Counted from the first letter of the stretch, positions 24,114-33,488 are shown. The stretch: 34,102 nt of DNA from Alistipes sp. (GCA_017481925.1 JAFUOK010000019.1:1-34102), one strand, 5' to 3'. The notes: generated by a model from the sequence alone, not told the origin. Numbers and translations are program-made.

Positions 24114-25202
24114 ATGAAACCATTTACTAAAAAGTTAGTTCTTGAGAACGGTCGCGAGTTCCTCGGCTATGGCTATGGAGCCAACGTGGAGCGTGTGTGC
24201 GACATCGTTTTCAACACTTCTGTGGTGGGTTATCAGGAGATTCTCTCTGACCCATCGTGCAGCAATCAGATTGTCGTTATGGCCTATCCGCTGATTGGCA
24301 ACTACGGCATCACCGACGAGGACTTCGAGTCGAAGACCCCGCAGATTGGCGGTATGGTGGTGCGTGAGTGCAACGAGAACCCCTCAAACTTCCGTTACAC
24401 CAAAACCTTCTCGGAAACCTTGGAGGAGGCTGGCATCCCCTGCATCGCAGGTGTGGATACCCGCATGATCGTTCGCATCATCCGCGACGAGGGTGCTCAG
24501 CGTGCCGCAATCGTGAATATCGACACCACAACGGAGGCTGCCCTTGATATGATTAAGAACACACCCCAGCCCACCAACCTGGTGGCAAAGGTGAGCAGCC
24601 GCAAGGCTTGGTTCTCTCGTACGCCCAACCACAAGTACGACATCGTAGCCGTAGATTGCGGTATCAAGCACAATATCATCCGTTCATTCACCAGCCGCGA
24701 GTGCAACGTAACGGTAGTACCCTACAACACCTCTTTGGAGGAGATTATGGCCTTCAACCCCGACGGTCTGTTCATCTCGAACGGCCCCGGCTCTCCCGAG
24801 GAGCTTACGGAGGTTGTGGAGTTGATTCGCTCGGCGAAGGGTAAGATTCCCATGTTCGGTATCTCAATCGGTATGCAGCTCATCGCCCTGGCTTACGGTG
24901 CGAAGGTTTACAAGATGAAGTGCGGTCACCACGGCTCATCGGCCGTTCGTACGCTCTCAACGGGTCGTATCGATATGACCTCGCAGAACCACGAGTATGC
25001 TATCGTTCCCGAGTCGTTGGAGGGTACGGGCCTTACCGTTACACACGAGAATGTATTTGACTCAACAATCGAGGGCGTGGAGTGCGCCGAGGATAAGATG
25101 TATGCTTTGCAGTTCCACCCCGAGAGTGCTCCGGGTCCGCAGGATTGCGCATATCTTTTCGATAAATTCATTAAACTGATGGAGGAGAAACAAAATGCCT
25201 AG
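24114..25202 (+). CDS. carA: Carbamoyl-phosphate synthase small subunit with Ser in place of the catalytic Cys
   Basis: A 362-residue CarA. The N-terminal domain is normal (VFNTSVVGYQEILSDPS, DTRMIVRIIRDEGAQ) and the C-terminal class I glutaminase domain has NGPGSPEE. At the nucleophile elbow the usual GICLGHQ reads GISIGMQ: Ser251 replaces the catalytic Cys and Met254 replaces the His, while Gln255 remains. The other triad residues are kept as His335 and Glu337 (FHPES). In the glutamine-binding loop the usual NHG reads NHE (Glu294). In E. coli the equivalent Cys-to-Ser change abolishes glutamine use but spares ammonia use, and vertebrate CPS I naturally has Ser here. I therefore predict an ammonia-dependent enzyme. 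The ATG at 24114 is chosen over 24054, which would overlap pyrC. The gene overlaps carB by 8 bases. Confidence 0.93.
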   Translation: MKPFTKKLVLENGREFLGYGYGANVERVCDIVFNTSVVGYQEILSDPSCSNQIVVMAYPLIGNYGITDEDFESKTPQIGGMVVRECNENPSNFRYTKTFSETLEEAGIPCIAGVDTRMIVRIIRDEGAQRAAIVNIDTTTEAALDMIKNTPQPTNLVAKVSSRKAWFSRTPNHKYDIVAVDCGIKHNIIRSFTSRECNVTVVPYNTSLEEIMAFNPDGLFISNGPGSPEELTEVVELIRSAKGKIPMFGISIGMQLIALAYGAKVYKMKCGHHGSSAVRTLSTGRIDMTSQNHEYAIVPESLEGTGLTVTHENVFDSTIEGVECAEDKMYALQFHPESAPGPQDCAYLFDKFIKLMEEKQNA

Positions 25203-28200
25203 AAGAACAGATATCAAGAAAGTGATGGTGATCGGTTCAGGTCCGATTGTCATCGGTCAGGCCGCAGAGTTTGACTATGCAGGTACGCAGGCGTGCTTGG
25301 CACTTAAGGAGGAGGGTTACGAGGTTATCCTTGTGAACTCTAACCCCGCAACCATTATGACCGATACGAACATCGCCGACAAGGTCTATATGGAGCCTTT
25401 GACGTTGGAGTATGTGGCAAAGATTGTACGCTATGAGCGTCCCGATGCTATCGTGCCGGGTCTGGGTGGTCAGACAGGTCTGAACCTGGCCGTGCAGCTG
25501 GCAAAGAAGGGTGTTTTGGATGAGTGTCACGTCGAGATTCTGGGTACTTCGTTCAAGAGTATCGAGGAGGCCGAGGACCGTGAGCTCTTCAAGGAGCTGT
25601 GTGTCCGCATCGGCGAGCCCGTTCTTCCTTCGATTGTTGTAAACTCTATGGAGGATGGTGTTAAGGCTGCCGAGGAGATTGGCTACCCCGTTGTGCTTCG
25701 TCCCGCATTTACACTTGGCGGTACGGGTGGTGGTTTTGCCGACAACGAGGAGGAGTTGCGTGAGATTATGCGCAACGCATTGGTTCTCTCTCCCGTACAT
25801 CAGGTTTTGGTTGAGAAGAGTATCAAGGGCTACAAGGAGATCGAGTTCGAGGTTATGCGCGACAAGAACGACACCGCGATTGCCATCTGTAGCATGGAGA
25901 ACATCGACCCCGTAGGTATCCACACCGGTGACTCTATGGTTATCGCACCGGCACAGACCCTTACAGACAAGGAGTATCAGCTCTTGCGTGGTAGTGCACT
26001 GAAGATTATCCGCGAGCTTAAGATTGAGGGTGGTTGCAACGTGCAGTTTGCACTCGATCCCCTCTCGTTCAAATACTACATCATCGAGGTTAACCCCCGC
26101 GTATCGCGTTCATCGGCTCTGGCATCAAAGGCCAGCGGTTTCCCTATCGCACGTGTAACGGCAAAGATCGCCGTAGGTCTTACCCTCGACGAGATTATGA
26201 TTTCAGGCCGTCCTGCCTGCTTTGAGCCTGCATTGGACTACGTTGTGTTGAAGGTGGCTCGCTTCCCCTTCGATAAGTTCAGCGACGCATCGAACGAGCT
26301 GGGCACACAGATGAAGGCTACGGGCGAGGTTATGAGTATCGGTCGCACCATCGAGGAGGGAATACTGAAGGCTATCCGCTCATTGGAGACAGGTGTTTGC
26401 CATATCCACAACAAGAAGTTTGACGACTGGACCTCTGCACAGATGTTGGACTACATCCGCAAGGGTACGGACGACCGCATCTACGCCATCGCACAGCTTA
26501 TCCGCCTGGGCGTTGATCTGCTCATTATCTACAACCACACCAAGATCGACATGTTGTTCCTCGAGAAGTTCAAGAACATCGTCGAGATGGAGAAGGTGGT
26601 AGCCGCAAACAAGGGTTGCATCGCAACACTCAAGGAGGCAAAGAAGATGGGCTTCAGCGATAAGTACATCGGTCAGTTGTGGGGCATGTCGGAGGCCGAG
26701 ATGTTCGAGTTGCGTAAGGCAGAGAGCATCTTCCCCGTATATAAGATTATCGACTCTTGCGCTGGCGAGATCGACACCTATGTACCCTACTTCTACTCAA
26801 CTTACGAGGCAGAGAACGAGTCTATTCGCAGCGACCGCAAGAAGATCCTTGTACTTGGTTCGGGTCCGATCCGTATCGGTCAGGGTGTGGAGTTCGACTA
26901 CTCGACCGTACACGCCATATGGACAATCAAGGAGGCTGGCTACGAGGCTATCATCATCAACAATAACCCCGAGACCGTATCAACGGACTACACCATCAGC
27001 GACAAGCTCTACTTCGAGCCTTTGACCGTTGAGGATGTAATGAACGTTGTAGAGCTGGAGCAGCCCGAGGGTATCGTAGTATCACTCGGTGGTCAGACCG
27101 CCATCAATCTAGCAGAGCCTTTGGCAGACCTTGGCGTGAAGATTATCGGCACAGGCATCGAGGCTATCAACAACGCCGAGGACCGCAAGTGCTTCGAGCG
27201 CATCATGAACGAGGTGGGCATCCCCCAGCCCAAGGCAAAGGCCGTGACCGACATCGAGTCGGGCGTTGAGGCGGCAGCCAACATCGGCTACCCCGTATTG
27301 GTACGTCCCAGCTTCGTGCTCGGAGGTCGTGCTATGCAGATTGTGGGTAACGAGGAGACTCTGCGCCACTACCTGCGCTCGGCAGTAGAGATTAACGAGA
27401 AGTCGCCCGTATTGGTCGATAAATATATCCAGGGTAAGGAGTTGGAGGTTGATGCTATCTGCGATGGCAAGGATGTATATATCCCCGGCATTATGGAGCA
27501 CGTAGAGCACACGGGTATCCACTCTGGTGACTCTATCAGCGTATATCCCACCTTCAGCGTAAGCCAGCAGGTGAAGGACACCATCATCGAGTACACCCGC
27601 CAGTTGGGCTTGGCTATCGGTATCGTGGGTCTGTTCAACATCCAATTTATCGTGGACGAGCAGGAGAAGGTATATGTTATCGAGGTGAACCCCCGTTCAT
27701 CGCGTACCGTGCCGTTCCTCTCAAAATCTACGGGCGTACCCATGGCAAAGATCGCTACGATGGTGATTCTCGGCCACTCACTCAAGGAGCAGGGTATCAC
27801 CGAGATTTACGGTAAGGAGAGCACCCGCTGGTTCGTTAAGTCACCTGCCTTCTCATTTGCCAAGATTCGTGGTGTGGATTCATACCTCTCTCCCGAGATG
27901 AAGTCAACGGGTGAGGCTATCGGTTACGACGTAAGCCTTAACCGCGCACTCTATAAGTCATTGCAGTCATCGGGCGTAGCCGTTGCGAACTATGGTACGA
28001 TCTTCGTTACCATCGCCGACGCCGACAAGGAGCGTGCTCTGCCCTTCATCCGTCGTTTCTACGACCTCGGCTTCAACATCGAGGCTACGGGCGGCACCTG
28101 CGAGTATCTGCGTAACCACGGCATCCGCACACGCCACTTGCGTAAGATCAGCGAGGGCTCTACGGAGATCTACGACGAGTTGCGCAAGGGTCACGTTACA

Positions 28201-28377
28201 TACGTCATCAACACCATCGACGTAAACCAGCACAGCACACGTCGTGACGGTTATGAGATTCGTCGTGCTGCGGCCGAGAACAACGTGACGCTGTTCACAT
28301 CGCTGGAGACCGTGAGCGTACTGCTCAACGTCCTGGAGGAGATTACATTGGGTGTTTCAACCATCGACGGCAAGTAA
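25195..28377 (+). CDS. carB: Carbamoyl-phosphate synthase large subunit
   Basis: Makes carbamoyl phosphate from bicarbonate, ammonia and two ATP. It is 1060 residues, close to the E. coli protein (1073). Two homologous ATP-grasp halves are visible, beginning KKVMVIGSGPIVIGQAAEFDY (from residue 4) and KKILVLGSGPIRIGQGVEFDY (about 549). Their ATP-grasp loops are FTLGGTGGGFA and FVLGGRAMQIV, and both have metal-binding EVNPR motifs. The C-terminal MGS-like allosteric domain (about 930-1055) retains EATGGTCEYL and KISEG, the region that binds UMP and other effectors in the E. coli enzyme, so feedback control is likely. The start codon overlaps the end of carA by 8 bases, as expected for subunits made in equal amounts. 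Confidence 0.97.
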   Translation: MPRRTDIKKVMVIGSGPIVIGQAAEFDYAGTQACLALKEEGYEVILVNSNPATIMTDTNIADKVYMEPLTLEYVAKIVRYERPDAIVPGLGGQTGLNLAVQLAKKGVLDECHVEILGTSFKSIEEAEDRELFKELCVRIGEPVLPSIVVNSMEDGVKAAEEIGYPVVLRPAFTLGGTGGGFADNEEELREIMRNALVLSPVHQVLVEKSIKGYKEIEFEVMRDKNDTAIAICSMENIDPVGIHTGDSMVIAPAQTLTDKEYQLLRGSALKIIRELKIEGGCNVQFALDPLSFKYYIIEVNPRVSRSSALASKASGFPIARVTAKIAVGLTLDEIMISGRPACFEPALDYVVLKVARFPFDKFSDASNELGTQMKATGEVMSIGRTIEEGILKAIRSLETGVCHIHNKKFDDWTSAQMLDYIRKGTDDRIYAIAQLIRLGVDLLIIYNHTKIDMLFLEKFKNIVEMEKVVAANKGCIATLKEAKKMGFSDKYIGQLWGMSEAEMFELRKAESIFPVYKIIDSCAGEIDTYVPYFYSTYEAENESIRSDRKKILVLGSGPIRIGQGVEFDYSTVHAIWTIKEAGYEAIIINNNPETVSTDYTISDKLYFEPLTVEDVMNVVELEQPEGIVVSLGGQTAINLAEPLADLGVKIIGTGIEAINNAEDRKCFERIMNEVGIPQPKAKAVTDIESGVEAAANIGYPVLVRPSFVLGGRAMQIVGNEETLRHYLRSAVEINEKSPVLVDKYIQGKELEVDAICDGKDVYIPGIMEHVEHTGIHSGDSISVYPTFSVSQQVKDTIIEYTRQLGLAIGIVGLFNIQFIVDEQEKVYVIEVNPRSSRTVPFLSKSTGVPMAKIATMVILGHSLKEQGITEIYGKESTRWFVKSPAFSFAKIRGVDSYLSPEMKSTGEAIGYDVSLNRALYKSLQSSGVAVANYGTIFVTIADADKERALPFIRRFYDLGFNIEATGGTCEYLRNHGIRTRHLRKISEGSTEIYDELRKGHVTYVINTIDVNQHSTRRDGYEIRRAAAENNVTLFTSLETVSVLLNVLEEITLGVSTIDGK

Positions 28378-28378
28378 G

Positions 28379-29119
28379 ATGTACAAGAAGGCAATATACA
28401 CCATTAGGCAAAACCATCCGCTAACCTCTGACGTGTGGCGGATGGTGCTTGCCGGTGATACACAGTGGATCACACGCCCCGGTCAGTTCGTAAACATCGA
28501 ACTGGAGGGTCTGTATCTGCGTCGCCCCATCTCGATCAACGACTGGGACGATGAGACGATCACCATCATCTATAAGGTTGTAGGTCGTGGCACCGAGCAG
28601 ATGAGCCGTATGGCAGAGGGCGAAACCCTCGACGTGCTCACCGGTCTTGGCAACGGCTTCGATGCCGACGTGGAGTGCCAGCGTCCCCTCTTGGTTGGTG
28701 GTGGCGTAGGTGTTCCCCCGCTCTACCGCTTGGCAAAGGAGCTCATAGCTCGTGGTCGCAAGGTAAGCGTAGTGCTTGGCTTTAACACCGCCGCCGAGGT
28801 ATTCTATGCCGATGAGTTCCGCGCATTGGGCGTAGATGTATATCTATCTACAGCTGACGGCTCAATAGGCACAAAGGGCTTTGTAACGGACGCTATCCGC
28901 GAGAACGCCATCGACTTCGACTACTTCTACTCGTGCGGCCCACTGCCTATGCTCAAAGCGTTGTGCGACTGCACGGATGTTAAGGGCGAACTATCGTTCG
29001 AGGAGCGTATGGGCTGCGGCTTTGGAGCTTGTATGGGTTGCAGTTGCAAGACCCTGACGGGCAACAAGCGTATCTGCAAGGAGGGCCCCGTAATGAAACG
29101 TGAAGAGATAATTTGGTAA
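28379..29119 (+). CDS. pyrK: Dihydroorotate dehydrogenase B, electron-transfer subunit
   Basis: A 246-residue FAD- and [2Fe-2S]-containing subunit that passes electrons from PyrD to NAD+. The FAD-binding part (RRPISINDWD, VGRGTEQMSRM) is followed by the NAD-binding part (LLVGGGVGVPPLYRLAKEL). The iron-sulfur cysteines are Cys213, Cys218, Cys221 and Cys233 (CGFGACMGC ... RIC). The ATG at 28379 lies one base after the carB stop; the longer frame from 28352 would overlap carB and adds unrelated residues. An NAD-linked enzyme suits an anaerobe without a quinone-dependent PyrD. Confidence 0.95.
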   Translation: MYKKAIYTIRQNHPLTSDVWRMVLAGDTQWITRPGQFVNIELEGLYLRRPISINDWDDETITIIYKVVGRGTEQMSRMAEGETLDVLTGLGNGFDADVECQRPLLVGGGVGVPPLYRLAKELIARGRKVSVVLGFNTAAEVFYADEFRALGVDVYLSTADGSIGTKGFVTDAIRENAIDFDYFYSCGPLPMLKALCDCTDVKGELSFEERMGCGFGACMGCSCKTLTGNKRICKEGPVMKREEIIW

Positions 29120-29123
29120 GGAG

Positions 29124-30050
29124 ATGAGTATGGATAAGAAATATGATTTGTCGGTGGAGTTGTGTGGCGTGAAGCTGGACAATCCCGTCATCCCTGCGAG
29201 TGGCACATTCGGTTTTGGTCGCGAGCACAATGAGTTTTACGATATCAACATCCTCGGCTCAATCTCCATCAAGGGTACTACACGCGAGGCTCGCTTCGGT
29301 AACCCCACACCGCGTATTGCCGAGTGCCGCGCGGGTCTGATCAACTCGGTCGGTTTGCAGAACCCGGGCGTAGATGCTGTTGTGGCAAGGGAGTTGCCCG
29401 AGTTGCGTAAGATTTTCCACAAGCCTATCGTAGCCAACATCAGCGGTTTTTCTATCGACGAGTATGCCGAGTGCTGTGCAAAGATAGACAAGGAGGATCA
29501 GGTGGCAATCATTGAGGTGAACGTATCGTGCCCCAACGTGCATAACGGAGGTATGAGTTTCGGTACGCAGCCCGAAATGGCTGCCGAGGTTACACGTGCC
29601 GTGAAGGCTGTGACCACAAAGCCCGTATTCATCAAACTAAGCCCCAACGTGACGGACATCGTCGCCATCGCCAAGGCGTGCGAGGAGGCTGGTGCTGACG
29701 GTATCTGCCTTATTAACACGTTGCTCGGCATGCGGATCGACACCAAGCGTCGTCGCCCCGTCATCGCCAACAAGATGGGTGGCTTTTCGGGTCCTGCTAT
29801 CTTCCCCGTGGCCGTGCGTATGGTTTATCAGGTGTCGCACGCCTGCTCTATTCCCGTAATGGGTTGCGGTGGTGTGGAGAGTGCTGCCGACGTAATCGAG
29901 ATGATGATGGCAGGTGCTACGGCCGTGCAGGTGGGTGCCGCCAATCTGAAAGATCCCTACGCCTGCAAGCACATCATAGAGGATCTGCCCGCAGAGATGG
30001 AGCGTCTGGACATTGAGCGCCTGAGCGATATTATTGGTATTGTGGAGTAA
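29124..30050 (+). CDS. pyrD: Dihydroorotate dehydrogenase B, catalytic subunit
   Basis: FMN enzyme that oxidises dihydroorotate to orotate, partner of PyrK (class 1B, heterotetramer). It is 308 residues from the first ATG. The catalytic base is Cys136 in VNVSCPNVHNGG, as in class 1B enzymes (class 2 uses Ser). FMN and phosphate-binding motifs include NSVGLQNPG, KLSPNVTDI and the C-terminal GCGGVESAADVIEMMMAGATAVQVG. A second in-frame ATG at 29130 is six bases after a GGAG (29120-29123), one of the few Shine-Dalgarno-like sequences here, so the protein may be two residues shorter. It is the last gene of the operon and is followed by a strong terminator. Confidence 0.96.
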   Translation: MSMDKKYDLSVELCGVKLDNPVIPASGTFGFGREHNEFYDINILGSISIKGTTREARFGNPTPRIAECRAGLINSVGLQNPGVDAVVARELPELRKIFHKPIVANISGFSIDEYAECCAKIDKEDQVAIIEVNVSCPNVHNGGMSFGTQPEMAAEVTRAVKAVTTKPVFIKLSPNVTDIVAIAKACEEAGADGICLINTLLGMRIDTKRRRPVIANKMGGFSGPAIFPVAVRMVYQVSHACSIPVMGCGGVESAADVIEMMMAGATAVQVGAANLKDPYACKHIIEDLPAEMERLDIERLSDIIGIVE

Positions 30051-30067
30051 TCAGCCGCATATCTAAC

Positions 30068-30104
30068 AAAAGAGAGTTTTCCAATACGGAAAACTCTCTT
30101 TTTT
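30068..30104. terminator. Bidirectional terminator between pyrD and the LytTR gene
   Basis: A perfect 15-base stem (30068-30082 with 30088-30102) around a five-base loop. The stem begins with AAAA and ends in a T run to 30104, so it works in both directions between the two convergent genes. Confidence 0.93.
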
Positions 30105-30122
30105 ATTTGTATCTAATTCTTA

Positions 30123-31046
30123 CTACTCCACGCTCTCTGCCTCGGCCTCCACATTAGTGGCATTGGCCAGAGCCGTTGAGTTATACTTATCAATCTTTGA
30201 GATAAGATTCTTGAAGTAACTCTTCGATACGGGGATAGGTTTGATATCGTCATTTGTCAGAACGATATAACGAGCCTTGCCACCCTTGCGGATATGGTTA
30301 ATCTTCATAACATTGACCATATATGAGCGGTGACAACGCACCATACTCGTTTCGGTCAGATTCTCCTCGATAGTCTTGGTGCGACTACGCAACATATATG
30401 AGAGCAGTTTGCCATTGTTCTCGTAGAAGATCTTGACATAGTTATCCTGCGACTCCATATAGTAGAGCGAATCAGAATTGATCGTAAGCTTCAACGCACC
30501 GTTGTAGTCGTAGAGATTGATCAGCGATGGATAAACCACCGACTCGGCCGACGAGAGCGACATCTCATACTGCAACATCTGCAGCTCCTCGGTCTTGGTG
30601 CGGTAGGCCGCATAGAGCGTTAATATAGTATAAGGTATAGCGATTATGAGCAATATACAACCAAAAGCCTTGAGTGCGATATTTGCCACCGACTCCTCAA
30701 CAGGTTGTACAAAGACAAAGGTAAAGTGAGTATAGAAAAGCGATATAATCACCACCTCGCCCATCACCCAGAGGATATATTTCCATAGTGTGAAATTGAT
30801 TCGCGACTGCGAGGCATACATTATCAATTTGCTGATAAAAAGTATTGCCAACGCCACAACATAGAACGCCAGCGTGGTACCCAAACTCCCGACATCACCC
30901 AAACTAATCCACGATGTATCGGAGAAGGGAGTGTAAATTGCGAGGAACAAAACCGAGAACGTAAGGATAAAAACAACCGACCCCACGAGGTAGCGTTTAT
31001 CCAAAAGAAACTTCGGCAATTCCTGATCTTTATATATTTTTGACAT
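30123..31046 (-). CDS. Membrane-anchored LytTR-domain transcription regulator
   Basis: A 307-residue protein with four predicted membrane helices in residues about 19-170 and a short linker (about 170-190, possibly helical). A C-terminal LytTR DNA-binding domain (about 195-290) shows the typical SDSLYYMESQDNYVKIFY, MVRCHRSYMVNV and IPVSKSYFKNL. It has no receiver domain, so it is not a classical LytR/AlgR response regulator; a signal would have to reach it through the membrane part. The protein has no partner kinase next to it. It is monocistronic, convergent with pyrD and divergent from fabH. A GATATTTG at 31077-31070 on the minus strand is a one-mismatch -7 box. Targets are unknown. Confidence 0.85.
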   Translation of the reverse strand: MSKIYKDQELPKFLLDKRYLVGSVVFILTFSVLFLAIYTPFSDTSWISLGDVGSLGTTLAFYVVALAILFISKLIMYASQSRINFTLWKYILWVMGEVVIISLFYTHFTFVFVQPVEESVANIALKAFGCILLIIAIPYTILTLYAAYRTKTEELQMLQYEMSLSSAESVVYPSLINLYDYNGALKLTINSDSLYYMESQDNYVKIFYENNGKLLSYMLRSRTKTIEENLTETSMVRCHRSYMVNVMKINHIRKGGKARYIVLTNDDIKPIPVSKSYFKNLISKIDKYNSTALANATNVEAEAESVE

Positions 31047-31181
31047 AAAATTCGGGTAAAAACTTTGTGCAAATATCGGAATTTTACTTCAAAAAACATC
31101 GACTTTACCCCTAAAAAAGCAAATTTCGTCACAAAAAGGTACTTTCGACCGCACCCATAATGCTTTACTCTTGCTTTTCGA

Positions 31182-31189
31182 TAACTTTG
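31182..31189 (+). promoter_or_regulatory. -7 box of fabH-fabF
   Basis: TAACTTTG is an exact TAnnTTTG match 73 bases upstream of the fabH ATG. The -33 region (TGCTTT near 31161) is weak. Nothing else that I can name is present in the 216-base gap 31047-31262. Confidence 0.55.
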
Positions 31190-31262
31190 CACCCGATGTT
31201 TGGCAAAAGACATCAAAATCGATTGGTAAAAAGGAATGGTATTTACTAAACTAAATTTCTAA

Positions 31263-32216
31263 ATGAGAATTATCGGAACAGGCAGGGCTCATCCTGCCAA
31301 AGTAGTAACAAATGCAATGCTCGAGGGATTCCTCGACACAAGCGATGAGTGGATACGTACGCGTACCGGCATCCAGGAGCGTCGCCTCATCTCATCGGAG
31401 CGTTTGGAGGATTTGGCAACCGAAGCCGCACGCAAGGCTATCGAGGATGCGGGTTTGACACCTGCCGACATCGACTATATAATTTGTTCTAACGTTGTAA
31501 ACGAGTACATCACCCCAGGTCTTAGTTGTATCGTGCAGGGCGCTATCGGTGCACGCTGCGCATCAGTAGATGTGAATGCCGCCTGCTCGGGATTCATCTA
31601 TGCCCTCGATATGGCCGACGACCGCATCCGCAGTGGCAAGGCTCGCAACATTCTGGTGCTGGCAGCCGAGGAGCCCACGCGCATGGTCGATTGGGAGGAT
31701 CGCTCACTATGCGTGCTGTTTGGAGATGGCGCAGGCGCGGTTGTTGTAACAGGTGGCGATGGACTGATTTGCTCACGTCTTACGACGACGAGCAAACTCG
31801 ACTGCTTGCACTATGTGCGTCGTCTGGAGCCCACGCCCTACATCACCAAGGAGGAGTACTCTGCACCTATGTATATGAATGGCAAGGAGGTCTTCAAGAC
31901 TGCCGTATTGTCGTCATCGCGCGATATCAAGGTGTTGCTCGACAAGTCGGGTTTGAAGCCTTCGGAGATTAAATATTATGTACTGCATCAGGCCAACTTC
32001 CGCATCATCGAAGCTATCGCCAACTGGCTCAAGTTGGATCTTTCGCACTTCCCCACCAACGTGGAGCGTTGCGGTAACACCTCTTCGGCGAGCATACCTT
32101 TGCTTTTGGACGAGCTGGCTCGCGAGGGCAAATTACAGAAGGGTGACAAGATTTTGATGAGTGCTTTCGGTGCCGGTTTCACCACGGGTGCTTGTATTAT
32201 TGAGTGGACAAAATAA
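31263..32216 (+). CDS. fabH: Beta-ketoacyl-ACP synthase III
   Basis: Starts fatty acid synthesis by condensing an acyl-CoA primer with malonyl-ACP. The 317 residues are normal for the family. The catalytic triad is visible as Cys108 (NAACSGF), His242 (LHQANFR) and Asn272 (CGNTSSAS). The DTSDEWIRTRTGIQERR segment near the N-terminus and the final FGAGFTTGACIIEW are typical. Branched-chain primers are usual in Bacteroidota, but the substrate cannot be read off here. fabF follows after 14 bases, so the two are probably one transcript. A paralogue with another primer preference is possible elsewhere in the genome. Confidence 0.95.
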   Translation: MRIIGTGRAHPAKVVTNAMLEGFLDTSDEWIRTRTGIQERRLISSERLEDLATEAARKAIEDAGLTPADIDYIICSNVVNEYITPGLSCIVQGAIGARCASVDVNAACSGFIYALDMADDRIRSGKARNILVLAAEEPTRMVDWEDRSLCVLFGDGAGAVVVTGGDGLICSRLTTTSKLDCLHYVRRLEPTPYITKEEYSAPMYMNGKEVFKTAVLSSSRDIKVLLDKSGLKPSEIKYYVLHQANFRIIEAIANWLKLDLSHFPTNVERCGNTSSASIPLLLDELAREGKLQKGDKILMSAFGAGFTTGACIIEWTK

Positions 32217-32230
32217 AACAACAGATATAG

Positions 32231-33481
32231 ATGGAACAGAGAGTAGTTATCACCGGTGTGGGTGTAATCTCACCGGTAGGAAACAATATCAACGATTTCT
32301 GGAAGAACCTCACCGAGGGCAACTGTGGCATTGACACGATCAAAGGCTTCGAGGATTACGAGTTGCCTATCAGCGTAGCTGGTCAGGTGAAGGACTTCAA
32401 CCCCGAGGAGTGCGGTCTGGAGCGCAACGACGTACGTCGCAACGATCTCTACTGCCAGTTTGCATTGGCGGCAGCTTATCAGGCTATGCAGGACAGCGGT
32501 CTGAAGAGTGGCGAGAACATCGCTCCCGAGCGCCTTGGAACCTATATCGGCTCGGGTATCGGTGGCATGAACACATTTGTCGAGGAGACGGGTAAACTTC
32601 TCAACGAGGGCGTGCGCCGCATCTCTCCCCTGTTTGTGCCTATGATGATTGGCAACATCGCTGCAGGTAACGTATCCATCAAGTACAACGCACAGGGCGT
32701 ATGTCTGCCCGTCGTGACGGCTTGCGCTACGGGTACACACGCTGCAGGCGAGGCCTACCGCGCCATCAAGCACGGCTACGCCGATGCTATCATCACGGGC
32801 GGAGCGGAGGCTTCGATCCACCCCCTGGCTATCGGAGGCTTTGCCAACAGCAAGGCGCTGACCCGCTCGACCGACCCCAAGAATGCATCTATTCCCTTCT
32901 CAGCAAACCGCAACGGTTTTGTTATGGGTGAGGGTGCAGGCGTGCTGATTTTCGAGTCGCTGGAGAATGCACAGAAGCGTGGCGCAAAGATCTATGCCGA
33001 GGTTGTAGGCTATGGCAATAGCTGTGATGCTCACCATGTGACGGCTCCGTCGCCCGACGGTATTCCCGCATCACGTGCTATCAAGCAGTCGCTCGACGAG
33101 GCGCAGTTTGACGCCGAGAAGGATGTACTCTACATCAATGCACACGGCACGAGCACACCGCTGAACGACAAGTCGGAGACTCGCGCCATCAAGCTCGCTA
33201 TGGGCGAGGAGGCTGCACACAAGGCTATGATCAGCTCTACGAAGTCGATGACGGGCCATATGTTGGGTGCTACGGGTGCTGTGGAGTTGATTGCCGCTGC
33301 CCTTACGCTCAAAAATGGTGTTGTACCCCCCACTATCGGTTTGAACGATCCCGATCCCGAGTGCGACCTGGACTATGTACCCAACGTAGCACGTAAGGCT
33401 GATGTCACTGTGGCCATTTCGAACTCTTTAGGCTTCGGAGGTCACAATAGTTGTGTGGCTCTGCGTAAGTGGAATGGATAA
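32231..33481 (+). CDS. fabF: Beta-ketoacyl-ACP synthase II
   Basis: Elongates fatty acyl-ACP by condensation with malonyl-ACP. The protein has 416 residues, the usual FabF length. The Cys-His-His triad is present as Cys165 (TACATGTHA), His305 (NAHGTSTPLND) and His343 (TGHMLGA). The protein opens with RVVITGVGVISPVGN and ends with SLGFGGHNSCVAL, both standard. It lies 14 bases after fabH. No acpP is next to it in the window. Confidence 0.97.
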   Translation: MEQRVVITGVGVISPVGNNINDFWKNLTEGNCGIDTIKGFEDYELPISVAGQVKDFNPEECGLERNDVRRNDLYCQFALAAAYQAMQDSGLKSGENIAPERLGTYIGSGIGGMNTFVEETGKLLNEGVRRISPLFVPMMIGNIAAGNVSIKYNAQGVCLPVVTACATGTHAAGEAYRAIKHGYADAIITGGAEASIHPLAIGGFANSKALTRSTDPKNASIPFSANRNGFVMGEGAGVLIFESLENAQKRGAKIYAEVVGYGNSCDAHHVTAPSPDGIPASRAIKQSLDEAQFDAEKDVLYINAHGTSTPLNDKSETRAIKLAMGEEAAHKAMISSTKSMTGHMLGATGAVELIAAALTLKNGVVPPTIGLNDPDPECDLDYVPNVARKADVTVAISNSLGFGGHNSCVALRKWNG

Positions 33482-33488
33482 AATTTCG

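Noticed and set aside
25237-25923. A 228-codon minus-strand frame opposite carB
   Set aside because: Antisense to the first ATP-grasp half of carB; no independent support.
31195-31214. GATGT/ACATC inverted repeat in the fabH leader as a fatty-acid regulator site
   Set aside because: Only five-base arms with a ten-base spacer and no symmetry between them; likely chance.
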